A stretch of DNA of 64,000 nucleotides from an uncultured Psychroserpens sp. (GCF_947492715.1 NZ_CANLNS010000007.1:62001-126000), one strand, 5' to 3'. Numbered from the stretch's first letter, positions 38,436 to 48,323 are shown. The notes: generated by a model not told the origin, from the letters alone. A program made the numbers and translations.

Positions 38436-38630
38436 CCCTAAATATTTTTTTACATCTATACTAAAAGATGACTTCAAAAGTTATATTTTAGTGCCTCCAT
38501 GCACAATTAGTGCTTTAATACTATGTTTTAGAATTAAAAACCATTATAATTTAAATGGAAAATTCATAATTAGTACCAAAACATCTTAAAATCAACAGTT
38601 TAAGAGCTATAAAAAGAATAAAACGAACAG

Positions 38631-40190
38631 ATGAAACGACTTTTATATTTTCTACTTACCATTTCTATACTTATGCTTTGGAGTTCATGTCGTAAAGATT
38701 TTGATTTTTCTCCCAGTACTGGAAACTTAACATTTTCAAAAGACACAGTCTATTTAGACACGGTTTTTACTAACATAGGATCTAGTACGTATAATTTAAA
38801 GGTATATAACAGAAGTAACGAAGACATTTCAATTCCAACAGTTCGCCTTGGACAAGGAGAAGCATCTAATTATAGATTAAATGTAGACGGACTTCCTGGA
38901 AAAGAATTTCAAAATGTCGAGCTTTTAGCCAATGACAGCTTATTCATTTTTGTTGAGACCACTGCTGATATACAAGACCTCGCCCAAAATAGCTTAGAAT
39001 TTTTATACACAGATGCTATTGAATTTGATAGCGGTAATAATTTGCAGAAAGTAGAATTGGTAACTCTTATAAAAGATGCAGTGTTTATCTATCCAGATAG
39101 AGACAATACAACAGGCATTATTGAGACACTAACCTTTGATACTGATGGCGATGGCACTCCAGATGAAACACAAATACAGGGGCGTTTTCTTGAAGATGAT
39201 GAACTTACGTTTACCAATGAAAAACCCTATGTTATTTATGGCTACGCCGCTGTAGATGAAGGTGATGTCTTAACAGTAAATGCAGGTGCTCGTGTTCATT
39301 TTCATGCCAATTCTGGTTTACTTGTAACTAATAATGCATCTTTAAAAGTAAATGGCGCATTGAGTAACGATCCAGAATTATTAGAAAACGAAGTGATTTT
39401 TGAAGGCGATCGACTAGAACCTGGGTTTGCCGATATTCCTGGACAATGGGATACCATTTGGCTATTTAACGGAAGTGTTGATAACGAAATTAATTACACT
39501 ACTATCAAAAATGGAACTGTAGGTATTTTGTCTGAAGGTGATGCCATGGCAACCAATGATAAATTAACCATTAATAATTCGCAAATCTATAATTCTAGTA
39601 ACTTCGGAATTTTAGGACGTGCAACCTCAATAGCTGCCGAAAATCTAGTTATAAATAATTCTGGACAATCCTCTTTTGCTGGTACTGCAGGAGGGAAATA
39701 TAATTTCACCCATTGTACTATAGCTAATTATTGGAATAATAGCTTTAGACAGTTCCCTTCGGTGTTACTTAATAATTTCTTTACAGATATCAACGGAAAT
39801 GACAATGGTTTAGATTTAATTGAAGCTAATTTTAACAACTGTATTATCTTCGGAAATGATAATCCAGAGATCATTTTGGATGATATTAACGACGGCTCGG
39901 CTTTTACGTTTAAGTTTACTAATTGCCTAATTCGTTTTCAGGATAGTAATAATAACTTCCCTCAAGAACAATATAATATTAGTAATGGGGACTTATACGA
40001 TGATTGTATTTTTAATAGTAATCCAGATTTTAAATTTCCTTTTGAAAACATGCTGATGATTGGTGATGATTCTGCAGCAAATGGTGAAGGGGATCCATTA
40101 TTTTTAATTACGACAGATATTTTAGGAACAACCAGAACATCTCCTCCAGATATTGGAGCTTATCAGCATGTAACTTTTGATGAAGATTAA
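38631..40190 (+). CDS. Lipoprotein with right-handed parallel beta-helix repeats
   Basis: A 519-residue lipoprotein (lipobox WSSC, Cys20). The N-terminal part (30-130) has an immunoglobulin-like pattern (DTVYLDTVFTNIGSSTYNLKVYN). From about 175 the sequence shows repeated short strands with N and D turns (YTTIKNGTVGIL, KLTINNSQIYNSSNFGILG, ENLVINNSGQSSF), typical of a parallel beta-helix. It includes an acidic Ca-binding-like stretch DTDGDGTPDE near 168. Probably an outer-surface adhesin or structural protein. Monocistronic. Confidence 0.82.
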   Translation: MKRLLYFLLTISILMLWSSCRKDFDFSPSTGNLTFSKDTVYLDTVFTNIGSSTYNLKVYNRSNEDISIPTVRLGQGEASNYRLNVDGLPGKEFQNVELLANDSLFIFVETTADIQDLAQNSLEFLYTDAIEFDSGNNLQKVELVTLIKDAVFIYPDRDNTTGIIETLTFDTDGDGTPDETQIQGRFLEDDELTFTNEKPYVIYGYAAVDEGDVLTVNAGARVHFHANSGLLVTNNASLKVNGALSNDPELLENEVIFEGDRLEPGFADIPGQWDTIWLFNGSVDNEINYTTIKNGTVGILSEGDAMATNDKLTINNSQIYNSSNFGILGRATSIAAENLVINNSGQSSFAGTAGGKYNFTHCTIANYWNNSFRQFPSVLLNNFFTDINGNDNGLDLIEANFNNCIIFGNDNPEIILDDINDGSAFTFKFTNCLIRFQDSNNNFPQEQYNISNGDLYDDCIFNSNPDFKFPFENMLMIGDDSAANGEGDPLFLITTDILGTTRTSPPDIGAYQHVTFDED

Positions 40191-40253
40191 CGTTGTTTTG
40201 GAACAATTATTGATGCCTTTTAAGCAAGTTAAACCTTAAAAAAATCAATAACT

Positions 40254-40856
40254 ATGGCATCTAAAATTCTAATTAAAAGTATCTTTCTTTTGTGCATAAC
40301 TTTGAGTTTCACAAATCTTCAAGCGCAACAGCACGAAGTTGAACTTCTGGGACTTGAAACCATTCAATTTAGTACAATCAACAACGATGATGTTTATTAT
40401 TATACTGGTCAAATCCGTTTAAAAGACCAACAAACATTTAATGGTTTAATCAGTATCAACCATAAGCGCTATAAAGATTACACTACAATTTTAAAGACAA
40501 AAGACAAATGTGTTTACATACCTAATGAAAACATCGATACTGTTATTTTGTATAAAGACGATAATCGAGATTATACCGAAACAACCTTTGTTTCAATTAA
40601 AGGTCATGACAAATTGTTTCGGGAAATCTATAAAAAAGACAATAGTACCATTGTTTATGATTTGCTAAAAAAACCATTTGATGGTAAAATAATGAACGAC
40701 ATTTACATCAAAGAAAATGGCAAGTTGGTTAGTATTTTTAATTTTTGGTCTTCTGGTCCCAAAAAAGATTTAATTAACTACATCAATAAAAGAGACACAA
40801 AAACGTATAAAAGACGCGACTTTAAGTCTTTAAAAGACCTCTTTGCAAAATTATAG
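40254..40856 (+). CDS. Hypothetical exported protein
   Basis: A 200-residue protein with a signal peptide ending near LQAQQ (residue 26). It is beta-rich (YYYTGQIRLKDQQTFNGLISI) with a lysine-rich C-terminus. No family recognised. It precedes another small exported gene by 73 bases on the same strand and may form a unit with it. Confidence 0.68.
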   Translation: MASKILIKSIFLLCITLSFTNLQAQQHEVELLGLETIQFSTINNDDVYYYTGQIRLKDQQTFNGLISINHKRYKDYTTILKTKDKCVYIPNENIDTVILYKDDNRDYTETTFVSIKGHDKLFREIYKKDNSTIVYDLLKKPFDGKIMNDIYIKENGKLVSIFNFWSSGPKKDLINYINKRDTKTYKRRDFKSLKDLFAKL

Positions 40857-40929
40857 ATTAACAAGCAGTTAACATGTTTGATAGGGTTATTTCATTAACT
40901 TAATTGCTTAATTAAAAACTCTAACAACC

Positions 40930-41373
40930 ATGAAACGCATTATTTTTGTCCTTTTAATAACTTTAAGTGCACAAATATGTATCGCTCAGTCTGCAAAAGA
41001 AGGCGTTACAAAAGCATGTATGAATTATCTAGAAGGCTTTTACGAAGGAGATACAACAAAACTTAAAGCCAGTCTGCAGCCTACACTCCATAAATTTGGA
41101 TTTTGGAAAAATAAAGACAAGGTTGATTATCGCCAAGTTAAACATATGTCATTCGAGCAAGCCTTGGCATTTGCAACAGACGTTAAAGACAATAAAAAAT
41201 TTCCAGCTAAAGATGCTCCCAAGGAAGTAACTATATTGGATATTGGTGAGACCATTGCCGCTGCAAAAGTTAAAGCATGGTGGGGAATTGATTTTATCCT
41301 CTTGTCAAAACGTGGAGATAAATGGATGATTGAACAAGTCCTTTGGGAAGGCCCACTAAATAAAGAGCATTAA
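40930..41373 (+). CDS. Exported NTF2-like/lumazine-binding-type protein
   Basis: A 147-residue protein with signal peptide (cleavage near IAQS). The mature part matches the small secreted NTF2-like group labelled Lumazine_bd_2 in Bacteroidetes: a first helix YLEGFYEGDTTKLKASLQPTLHKFGFW and the strands VTILDIGETIAAAKVKAWWGIDFILLSKRGDKWMIEQVLW. Ligand unknown. A terminator follows. Confidence 0.8.
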   Translation: MKRIIFVLLITLSAQICIAQSAKEGVTKACMNYLEGFYEGDTTKLKASLQPTLHKFGFWKNKDKVDYRQVKHMSFEQALAFATDVKDNKKFPAKDAPKEVTILDIGETIAAAKVKAWWGIDFILLSKRGDKWMIEQVLWEGPLNKEH

Positions 41374-41380
41374 ATATATT

Positions 41381-41407
41381 GGCCTTTCAAATTGAAAGGT
41401 CTTTTTT
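41381..41407 (+). terminator. Terminator after the NTF2-like gene
   Basis: GGCCTTTCAA and TTGAAAGGTC pair (one G-T), followed by TTTTTT. It sits just before the convergent RDD gene end. Confidence 0.8.
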
Positions 41408-41410
41408 ATT

Positions 41411-41953
41411 TCATTTTTGAGAAACGACTCTAGTTCTCAATAACCTGTCATAAGGTGTTTCTAATGTTACAGTGAGAATCATGTATAAGACATATCCAAT
41501 GAACAAAATTATCCCTATCAAAGTTGCAATTGGAAACGCAGCATGTTCATTAAACCAAATAGGCTCAGGCAAGTTCAAACCTATATGAATTAATTCCCAA
41601 GGTAACAGTTTAAGCGCTGTTCTCTTAAGACCTGTTAGTACTGAAATTTGCGAATTGGGTATAGCATTCAATACTTTCAATCCCATTATTCTTTTCCCAA
41701 TAGTTGTCTTATATTTTGACGTTTCAGAACATATAAAATAGAGCCAAGTTGGTAATGAAATTGTTAGCCAAACATACATTTGAACATTCCACCCTACTCT
41801 AAACCAATCTTCTGTAATCCCAAAATAATTCCGTAGCGGAACTAACACAAATAACTGTAAACACAGCATTACAAAAAGGTATACTATAGTAACATCCATA
41901 GTATAGGCTAACGATCTTTTTATAACATAATTAATTTTGCCTGGCATAACCAT
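41411..41953 (-). CDS. RDD family membrane protein
   Basis: A 180-residue protein with about three or four membrane helices. The N-terminal VIKRSLAYTMDVTIVYLFV motif with R and D, and TTIGKRIMGLKVLN, are typical of the RDD domain. I use the ATG at 41953 (MVMPGKINY); the upstream TTG start at 41980 looks less likely. RDD proteins are thought to be transporters or accessory membrane proteins; substrate unknown. Monocistronic. Confidence 0.82.
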   Translation of the reverse strand: MVMPGKINYVIKRSLAYTMDVTIVYLFVMLCLQLFVLVPLRNYFGITEDWFRVGWNVQMYVWLTISLPTWLYFICSETSKYKTTIGKRIMGLKVLNAIPNSQISVLTGLKRTALKLLPWELIHIGLNLPEPIWFNEHAAFPIATLIGIILFIGYVLYMILTVTLETPYDRLLRTRVVSQK

Positions 41954-42073
41954 TTGATTTTTGATCAAATCTACGAGCAAAATTGATTAAGATGTAATAA
42001 AAGGGATTGAGCTGTTATAATCCATGTTTCAATTGTCATACTATCTATACCAATTGACAAACTAATACCTAAT

Positions 42074-42106
42074 AAAAAAGCCTTCCAAATTTGGAAGGCC
42101 TTTTTT
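42074..42106. terminator. Palindromic terminator of glyA
   Basis: GCCTTCCAAA and TTTGGAAGGC form an almost loop-free perfect palindrome flanked by A6 and T6 runs, functional in both directions. It follows the glyA stop at 42129 on the minus strand. Confidence 0.88.
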
Positions 42107-42128
42107 ATGTTTTAGGACGCTTACAATT

Positions 42129-43403
42129 TTAAGCATTAAACAATGGTTTGCCACTCATCATATCATTTACTTTATCTGCAATAGCTTCCAATTTAGCATC
42201 GTCTTGATAGTTCATCAAAGCTTCGTCTATAAAACCTACAATGGTTTCCATATCATTTTCTTTTAATCCTCTTGTCGTTATAGCAGCCGTCCCTACTCTA
42301 ATTCCAGATGTAACAAACGGGCTCTTATCATCAAATGGAACCATATTCTTGTTGACGGTAACATCTGCTTTTCCAAGAGCTTCCTCAGCTTCTTTACCAG
42401 TAATATCCTTGTTTCTTAAATCGATTAGCATCATGTGATTATCTGTACCTCCAGAAATAATATGATATCCTCTATCAACAAAGGCTTTAGCCATCGCTGC
42501 AGCATTGTGCTTTACCTGAAGCATATAATGCATAAAGTCATCAGAAAGTGCTTCACCAAACGCAATAGCCTTAGACGCTATAATATGCTCTAATGGACCA
42601 CCTTGATTTCCAGGAAAAACTCCAGAATCTAATAGTCCAGACATTTTTCTAAGGTTGCCATTTTTAAGCCTAATTCCAAATGGGTTCTCAAAATTTTCAC
42701 CCATCATAATTAAACCTCCTCTAGGTCCGCGTAATGTTTTGTGAGTTGTAGTTGTCACCACATGACAATGTGGTAGTGGATCGTTCAAAATACCTTTAGC
42801 AATTAAACCAGCAGGATGAGAAATATCGGCCAATAAAATCGCACCAACATTATCTGCAACTTCTCTAAATTTTGCAAAGTCCATATCTCTAGAATATGCC
42901 GAAGCACCAGCTATAATTAGCTTTGGTTTTTCTTTTTCGGCAACATCCGAAAGCATATCATAATCGATACGTCCTGTATCTTTTTTTACACCATAAAATG
43001 TAGGGTTATATAATTTTCCAGAAAAATTCACTGGAGAACCATGAGTTAAATGACCTCCATGAGATAAATCAAAACCAAGAACAGTATCTCCTGGTTTTAA
43101 ACATGATGCAAAAACAGCTGTATTAGCCTGACTTCCAGAGTGTGGTTGCACATTTGCATAAGCTGCTCCAAACAAGGTTTTAGCTCTGTCAATAGCAATT
43201 TGCTCAACCTCATCAACAACTTCACAACCGCCATAGTAACGCTTACCTGGATAGCCTTCAGCATATTTATTGGTTAAAACAGAACCTGCAGCGTCCATAA
43301 CTTGGTCACTTACAAAGTTCTCAGAAGCAATAAGCTCTAAACCGTTTATTTGTCGTTCTTTTTCAGCATTTATGAGTTCGAAAATTTGTGAATCGCGTTG
43401 CAT
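42129..43403 (-). CDS. glyA: Serine hydroxymethyltransferase
   Basis: A 424-residue PLP enzyme that converts serine and tetrahydrofolate to glycine and 5,10-methylene-tetrahydrofolate, feeding one-carbon metabolism. The PLP lysine is K222 in [16 protein letters not shown]; other family blocks are [32 protein letters not shown] and [10 protein letters not shown]. Length is normal. A TAnnTTTG -7 box lies at 43429-43436. It is monocistronic and divergent from fumarylacetoacetase. Confidence 0.97.
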   Translation of the reverse strand: MQRDSQIFELINAEKERQINGLELIASENFVSDQVMDAAGSVLTNKYAEGYPGKRYYGGCEVVDEVEQIAIDRAKTLFGAAYANVQPHSGSQANTAVFASCLKPGDTVLGFDLSHGGHLTHGSPVNFSGKLYNPTFYGVKKDTGRIDYDMLSDVAEKEKPKLIIAGASAYSRDMDFAKFREVADNVGAILLADISHPAGLIAKGILNDPLPHCHVVTTTTHKTLRGPRGGLIMMGENFENPFGIRLKNGNLRKMSGLLDSGVFPGNQGGPLEHIIASKAIAFGEALSDDFMHYMLQVKHNAAAMAKAFVDRGYHIISGGTDNHMMLIDLRNKDITGKEAEEALGKADVTVNKNMVPFDDKSPFVTSGIRVGTAAITTRGLKENDMETIVGFIDEALMNYQDDAKLEAIADKVNDMMSGKPLFNA

Positions 43404-43428
43404 ATATCAAGTTTGAATTAAATTTTAC

Positions 43429-43436
43429 CAAAAATA
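43429..43436 (-). promoter_or_regulatory. -7 promoter box of glyA
   Basis: On the minus strand TATTTTTG (43436-43429) matches TAnnTTTG and lies 26 bases before the glyA ATG. A -33 box is not clear. Confidence 0.45.
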
Positions 43437-43551
43437 AGAAATCATTGTATTAAAAAGATTTAAAAAATGGAGTTTAACGCCATGTTTTATGAGCAGGTTA
43501 TTAACAGGTAAATTTAGTTTAAATTTTTATGGTTTTATGCAATTAAATATG

Positions 43552-43559
43552 TAGGTTTG
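43552..43559 (+). promoter_or_regulatory. -7 promoter box of the fumarylacetoacetase gene
   Basis: TAGGTTTG matches TAnnTTTG and lies 34 bases before the ATG; T-rich sequence upstream could serve as the -33 region. Confidence 0.45.
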
Positions 43560-43593
43560 AATAGAAAATAAAAACAACAAAACTCTCTATAAT

Positions 43594-44886
43594 ATGCCTT
43601 TATCTGCAAATAATCCTGATCGCTCATCTTGGTTACACGTTGGAAAAAACTCAGATTTCCCAATTCAGAACATTCCTTTTGGAGTATTTCTTACACGAGA
43701 TGATATTATAACCATTGGAACTCGAATTGGAGATACAGCCATCGACCTAGGAGCACTACACCAATTAGGTTATTTCGAAGGAATTCCTTTAACAGATGAC
43801 ATTTTTCTTCAAGACACCCTAAATGATTTTATTGCAGACGGAAGAAAAACCTGGCGTTTAGTGCGTAACCGCATTGCCGAAATTTTTGATGCCGAAAATG
43901 ATAAATTAAAAAACAACACCCCACATAAAGAAATTGTATTATTTCGTTTAGATGAAATTGAAATGCAATTGCCAATTCAAATTGGTGATTACACAGATTT
44001 CTATGCGAGTAAAGAACATGCCACTAATGTTGGTACCATGTTTAGAGATCCTGATAACGCTTTAATGCCAAATTGGTTGCATTTACCTGTTGGGTATCAT
44101 GGACGCAGTTCATCGATTATTCCATCAGGCATACCTATTCATCGACCTCAAGGACAAACAATGCCTGAAGGTGCAAAAAAACCTGTTTTCGGTCCTTCAA
44201 ATCTTGTTGATTTTGAATTAGAAATGGCCTTTGTAACAACAGATGCCAATGACTTAGGTGAACCAATTCCGATAGATGAAGCTGAAGAATATATATTCGG
44301 ACTAGTATTATTTAATGATTGGTCTGCACGTGATATCCAAAAATGGGAATATGTTCCGTTAGGACCTTTCTTAGGAAAAAACTTTGCGTCTTCAATGTCG
44401 CCATGGATTGTAACTTTAGACGCTCTAGAACCTTTCAGAGTTGACAGCCCTAAACAAGACCCTAAACCTTTGGATTACTTGCAATCTAAAGGCAAAAAAA
44501 GTTTTGACATTCACTTAGAAGCAGCAATACAACCTAAAGGTGCTAAAGAAACTACAGTTTGTAAATCAAACTTTAAATATATGTACTGGAACATGTCTCA
44601 ACAATTAGCACACCACACTGTTAATGGTTGCCCTGTAAATTCTGGAGACATGATGGGAAGTGGAACTATTTCTGGACCAACAGAAGATTCTTATGGCTCT
44701 ATGTTAGAGTTGTCTTGGAAAGGAACCAAACCATTAAAAATGAAAGATGGTAGCGAACGTAAGTTTATTAATGATTATGACACGGTTATTATGCGAGGCT
44801 ACTGTGAAAATGATGGAACACGTATTGGATTTGGCTCTGTGAAAACGCAATTATTACCTGTGTTTAACCCCAAGAAAAAGAAATAA
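43594..44886 (+). CDS. fahA: Fumarylacetoacetase
   Basis: A 430-residue enzyme for the last step of tyrosine degradation, cleaving 4-fumarylacetoacetate to fumarate and acetoacetate. Features are the N-terminal SWLHVGKNSDFPIQNIPFGVF, the active-site block DFYASKEHATNVGTMFR and HGRSSSI, the metal-binding DFELEMAFV, and FNDWSARDIQKWEYVPLGPFLGKNF. No homogentisate dioxygenase or hydroxyphenylpyruvate dioxygenase gene is adjacent, so the pathway is scattered. A terminator follows. Confidence 0.95.
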   Translation: MPLSANNPDRSSWLHVGKNSDFPIQNIPFGVFLTRDDIITIGTRIGDTAIDLGALHQLGYFEGIPLTDDIFLQDTLNDFIADGRKTWRLVRNRIAEIFDAENDKLKNNTPHKEIVLFRLDEIEMQLPIQIGDYTDFYASKEHATNVGTMFRDPDNALMPNWLHLPVGYHGRSSSIIPSGIPIHRPQGQTMPEGAKKPVFGPSNLVDFELEMAFVTTDANDLGEPIPIDEAEEYIFGLVLFNDWSARDIQKWEYVPLGPFLGKNFASSMSPWIVTLDALEPFRVDSPKQDPKPLDYLQSKGKKSFDIHLEAAIQPKGAKETTVCKSNFKYMYWNMSQQLAHHTVNGCPVNSGDMMGSGTISGPTEDSYGSMLELSWKGTKPLKMKDGSERKFINDYDTVIMRGYCENDGTRIGFGSVKTQLLPVFNPKKKK

Positions 44887-44910
44887 AAACACCTTATTAT
44901 ATATAATTTA

Positions 44911-44949
44911 AACTCGAGCTAAATAATAAATTTTACCTCGAGTTTTTTC
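44911..44949 (+). terminator. Terminator after the fumarylacetoacetase gene
   Basis: AACTCGAG and CTCGAGTT form an 8-bp stem around an 18-base AT-rich loop, followed by a T-run. Confidence 0.7.
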
Positions 44950-45001
44950 TTTGGCATCATATTTGGAATTGATTAATAAATAATCAATAAAATCCAGAAT
45001 T

Positions 45002-46186
45002 ATGAAGCAATTACTACTCACAACAGTACTTCTTCTGGTACTAACATCGTGTAGCGGAAGAAAACAAATTGAAAAAGCAATTAGTCATGGTAATTATGAC
45101 CAAGCTATTAATGACGCCCTACGAAAACTCGAAAATAACAAAGATAAAAAGCGTAAGCAAGATTATATTGTTATGCTCGAAGAGGCTTACTACAAAGTTT
45201 TAGAAGAAGACCTACAAGACATCCAGCATTTAAAAAAGGATGGAAACCCTGAGCAATACAAAGTTATCTATGAAATCTATTTGGATTTAGAAGCGAGACA
45301 AAATGCTGTCAAACGTGTTTTGCCACTACAAATTAATGGTAGAAATTTAAACCTAAAGTTTAATGATTATACTACAGAAATCGTTGATTACAGATATAAA
45401 ACCTCAGAGTATTTAATAGATGAAGGCATTGCGCTTTTAGATTCTGAAGACAAGTATAACGCTAGAGAAGCCTATAACATATTTAAATATATTGAAAATA
45501 TCAATCCAAACTTTGAAGAGACCAGAAGTTTAATGACAGAGGCTCATCAAAAAGGAATCGATTATGTGATGGTGTCTATAGAAAACCAAACACGTCAAAT
45601 CATTCCACAACGACTGGAAGCCGATTTATTAAATTTTGATACCTATGGATTAAATCAGTTTTGGACTGTATATCACGCTAATCAAGTTTCAGATATAAAC
45701 TATGACTTTGCTATGCAATTACAATTAAAACGTATTAACATTTCACCAGAAGAGGTAAATACGATCCAAAGGTTAAAGCAAAAAGAGATTATTGACGGTT
45801 GGGAATATCAAACAGATGGTAATGGTCATATTATGGTTGATAGCCTTGGCAACAAAATAAAAATTGACAAGATTGTTAATGTAAGAGCGCGTTACTTTGA
45901 AGTCAACCAATTTAAATCTACGCAAGTTATTGCAGATGTAGTATATACAGACTTAAAAACAAATCAAACACTGGATGCGTTTCCAATTGATAGTGAATTT
46001 GTATTCGAACATATTTATGCAACCGTTAGAGGAGATAAAAGAGCGTTAAACAGAAGAGAGTACGATTTAACCCGTAATAGGCCTTTACACTTCCCTACCG
46101 ATGCGCAAATGGTATATGATACAGGTGAAGATTTAAAACTGAAATTAAAAAACATCATCAACTCTTATCGAATGAGAAGAAGTTGA
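45002..46186 (+). CDS. TPR-like lipoprotein
   Basis: A 394-residue lipoprotein (lipobox LTSC, Cys17). Residues about 20-200 are mainly helical with TPR-like repeats (HGNYDQAINDALRKLENN, DSEDKYNAREAYNIFKYIENINPNFEE). Residues about 205-350 form a beta domain (INYDFAMQLQLKRINISPEE, FEVNQFKSTQVIADVVYTDLKTN). The family is not named to me; an outer-membrane or periplasmic assembly role is possible but inferred. Monocistronic with a strong terminator. Confidence 0.7.
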   Translation: MKQLLLTTVLLLVLTSCSGRKQIEKAISHGNYDQAINDALRKLENNKDKKRKQDYIVMLEEAYYKVLEEDLQDIQHLKKDGNPEQYKVIYEIYLDLEARQNAVKRVLPLQINGRNLNLKFNDYTTEIVDYRYKTSEYLIDEGIALLDSEDKYNAREAYNIFKYIENINPNFEETRSLMTEAHQKGIDYVMVSIENQTRQIIPQRLEADLLNFDTYGLNQFWTVYHANQVSDINYDFAMQLQLKRINISPEEVNTIQRLKQKEIIDGWEYQTDGNGHIMVDSLGNKIKIDKIVNVRARYFEVNQFKSTQVIADVVYTDLKTNQTLDAFPIDSEFVFEHIYATVRGDKRALNRREYDLTRNRPLHFPTDAQMVYDTGEDLKLKLKNIINSYRMRRS

Positions 46187-46206
46187 TTCATCTATATATT
46201 TCAAGC

Positions 46207-46240
46207 AAAACTCCCAAAGTAATTAACTTTGGGAGTTTTT
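46207..46240. terminator. Bidirectional terminator with CTCCCAAAGT stem
   Basis: AAAACTCCCAAAGT and its inverse flank a 5-base loop, with a T-run on the plus side; it serves both converging genes (ends at 46186 and 46245). Confidence 0.88.
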
Positions 46241-46244
46241 ATTT

Positions 46245-47717
46245 CTAAAATTTTGTAGTGATATTTCCAGAAAGGTCAATATTGAAACTACGACCTTCGT
46301 CATCTCCAACACTAATCCAATTTTTACTATGGATTCTCATTTTTGGGTACTTTGGTGGAATGAGCTCTTTAAATTCTAAATCTAAAATACCGTGTTTATT
46401 ATCGGTGCTTATAACAATAAAATCCTCATACTTTCCAACATATCTATATTTAAAATCTAATACGACTGTATCATTTTCATCCACCACACCATTTTTACCA
46501 TCTATTCCAACAAAATAGTAGGTTTTGTTATGTTCTTCATCCTTAAATAATGTTTGAACAAAGCTATATTTAGGCGGTATAATTTCTTTGCCTTCTAAAT
46601 TAACAATACCGCTTTTTCCATCCTTTTTTACTCTGAAATATCTGCCCAACACCACATATTCAATAGTATCATAGATTTGAGGAATCACGATTTCACCTTT
46701 AGTATTAATCAAACCATATTTTCCATGATTTAGAGAAAATTTTGATAGACCATGCGTAAAAACAAAATGACTCCTGTACACGTCAAAAGGAATTATAACG
46801 TCATTATTTTCGTTAATAACTCCATAGCGATTATTCTTTTTCACACTAGCTACTTCATAATAAAAGGGAAGAGCTTCATCATATATAAAAGGAATTTTAA
46901 CTTCATTCTTAATATCAACATAACCAAATTTGTTGTCTTTTCCCATTGCAAATAAGTCATGAGTAAATATTGGGTAGCCATTTGAATAATCTAGAGGAAC
47001 TAGTGTTGTTCCTTGGTAATCTATTACACCAATTTTCAATTCGGTATTCGATATGTTTTTCACAACCGAATACATCTTTTCAGGTTCAATAACATCTAAG
47101 TTTTGAGGGTCTAAATAGTCATTATTAAAAAGTAATATGTCGTCATATATAAATGGTATTACGACTTCATTATTATAATCAACAACACCATGTTTCCCAC
47201 CTTTTATGCACACAAACCTTTCTGTGTCCTGCGGATAATAATCTTTAACATAATCATACTCCAAAGGCAATATGATAGCACCTAAACTATCCAGAACTCC
47301 TCGCTTTTTGGTTTTACTGCTCGTAACATATAAGACGTTATCTTTCAAATAAACATTGGAATATGCGCCTTCCAAAATCTTCTCAAACTTGGAATTATAT
47401 ACTTCGGTTAAATAATAGTTTTTGCGCGCAATGTCGTACTTGCCATATGTTGAAATTCTATCATAAACAGGTTCTAGTAAAATGTCCCCATATGCATTTA
47501 GTAAACCGCTTCCTTCCTTTGTTTTTATAATATAATTGCCTTCTCGGTTATATTCTATATTTTCATAAGTTTCGGGACGTAATTCCCCTGTTTGCCCGTC
47601 CTGCAATTGATACAATTTAGTTTCAAAATCGTAAAATATTTCAAACTGTTGAGCAGATAGCATATTTACATAAAGTAAAATCAGAAACGTAAATATGGCT
47701 TGCTTTAGCGCTTTCAT
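46245..47717 (-). CDS. Exported WG-repeat protein
   Basis: A 490-residue protein with signal peptide (cleavage near LSAQQ, residue 22) followed by about ten WG-type beta repeats of 45-50 residues, each with a G-[VI]-[IV]-[DN] strand and an IP-x-x-Y-D pair, for example YGVINENNDVIIPFD and GIVNLEGKEIIPPKYSFV. WG repeats probably form a propeller or solenoid for protein or ligand binding. It follows ytxJ by 15 bases on the same strand and is co-transcribed. Ligand unknown. Confidence 0.87.
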   Translation of the reverse strand: MKALKQAIFTFLILLYVNMLSAQQFEIFYDFETKLYQLQDGQTGELRPETYENIEYNREGNYIIKTKEGSGLLNAYGDILLEPVYDRISTYGKYDIARKNYYLTEVYNSKFEKILEGAYSNVYLKDNVLYVTSSKTKKRGVLDSLGAIILPLEYDYVKDYYPQDTERFVCIKGGKHGVVDYNNEVVIPFIYDDILLFNNDYLDPQNLDVIEPEKMYSVVKNISNTELKIGVIDYQGTTLVPLDYSNGYPIFTHDLFAMGKDNKFGYVDIKNEVKIPFIYDEALPFYYEVASVKKNNRYGVINENNDVIIPFDVYRSHFVFTHGLSKFSLNHGKYGLINTKGEIVIPQIYDTIEYVVLGRYFRVKKDGKSGIVNLEGKEIIPPKYSFVQTLFKDEEHNKTYYFVGIDGKNGVVDENDTVVLDFKYRYVGKYEDFIVISTDNKHGILDLEFKELIPPKYPKMRIHSKNWISVGDDEGRSFNIDLSGNITTKF

Positions 47718-47732
47718 ATGATTAAGAAATCA

Positions 47733-48116
47733 CTAAATAAACTGTTCCAAATCAATGTCATTTATAGCTCCATGAGATGCATGGGCAACAGTAGATCCAT
47801 TTTTTATAATGAGTAATTGTGGTGATTGATGAATAACCTGAAATTTATACCCTATTTCATTAGATACATCCCTAAAACTAAGTAAATCCAAATAATACAA
47901 ATCAACATTCGCATCCACATCATAAGCACTAACAAACTGATTCATTACCATACTGCTTATACCGCAGCGAGTAGAATGTTTAAAAATAACCTGCGTTTTT
48001 GACTGTGATCGCTTCATAATGTCATCTAATTGTGACACATGAATTAAGGCTTGCCAAGGCAATACTTTTTCTTCTTTTGGTTCAGATGAACCGAATATAC
48101 TTTTTAAAAATCCCAT
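47733..48116 (-). CDS. ytxJ: Bacillithiol-system redox protein YtxJ
   Basis: A 127-residue cytoplasmic thioredoxin-fold protein. The active site KHSTRCGISSMVM has a single cysteine in the usual CxxC region (CGIS), as in YtxJ/bacilliredoxin-type proteins, which remove bacillithiol from oxidised proteins. LYYLDLLSFRDVSNEIGYKF and HQSPQLLIIKNG are further family blocks. It is the first gene of an operon with a WG-repeat protein and is divergent from clpB, which may share stress control. Confidence 0.9.
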   Translation of the reverse strand: MGFLKSIFGSSEPKEEKVLPWQALIHVSQLDDIMKRSQSKTQVIFKHSTRCGISSMVMNQFVSAYDVDANVDLYYLDLLSFRDVSNEIGYKFQVIHQSPQLLIIKNGSTVAHASHGAINDIDLEQFI

Positions 48117-48196
48117 AGTTAATTTTTATATAAATTATGTATGTATAAAATACATTTCCATTGTATAAGTCGTACCTTTAATATAATCTTACAAAC

Positions 48197-48241
48197 TGAC
48201 GAAAAGTCACGTTATCACACACTAAATCGGTCATTTTGTCG
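48197..48241. promoter_or_regulatory. Repeated GAC/AAAA element upstream of clpB
   Basis: TGAC-GAAAA-GTCA (48197-48209) and, 20 bases further, the near-inverse GGTCATTTTGTCG (48229-48241) share a GAC-AAAA-TGAC-like core. It lies in the divergent ytxJ/clpB gap, about 85-125 bases before the clpB ATG. It could be a stress-regulator site; identity unknown. Confidence 0.35.
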
Positions 48242-48323
48242 TTTAATTTTCATCATTTGCAATTGGTAAGGTTATTGACTTATCACTAGCATAAATTACT
48301 AATATAATAATAGTTTAAAATAT

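Noticed and set aside
38371-38589. 72-codon plus-strand ORF after the TTG-start gene
   Set aside because: Overlaps the end of the real gene in another frame and then runs through AT-rich DNA; no motif.
46245-47717. Repeats suggesting a CRISPR or tandem repeat
   Set aside because: The repetition is at protein level (WG repeats), with divergent DNA; no direct repeats with constant spacers.
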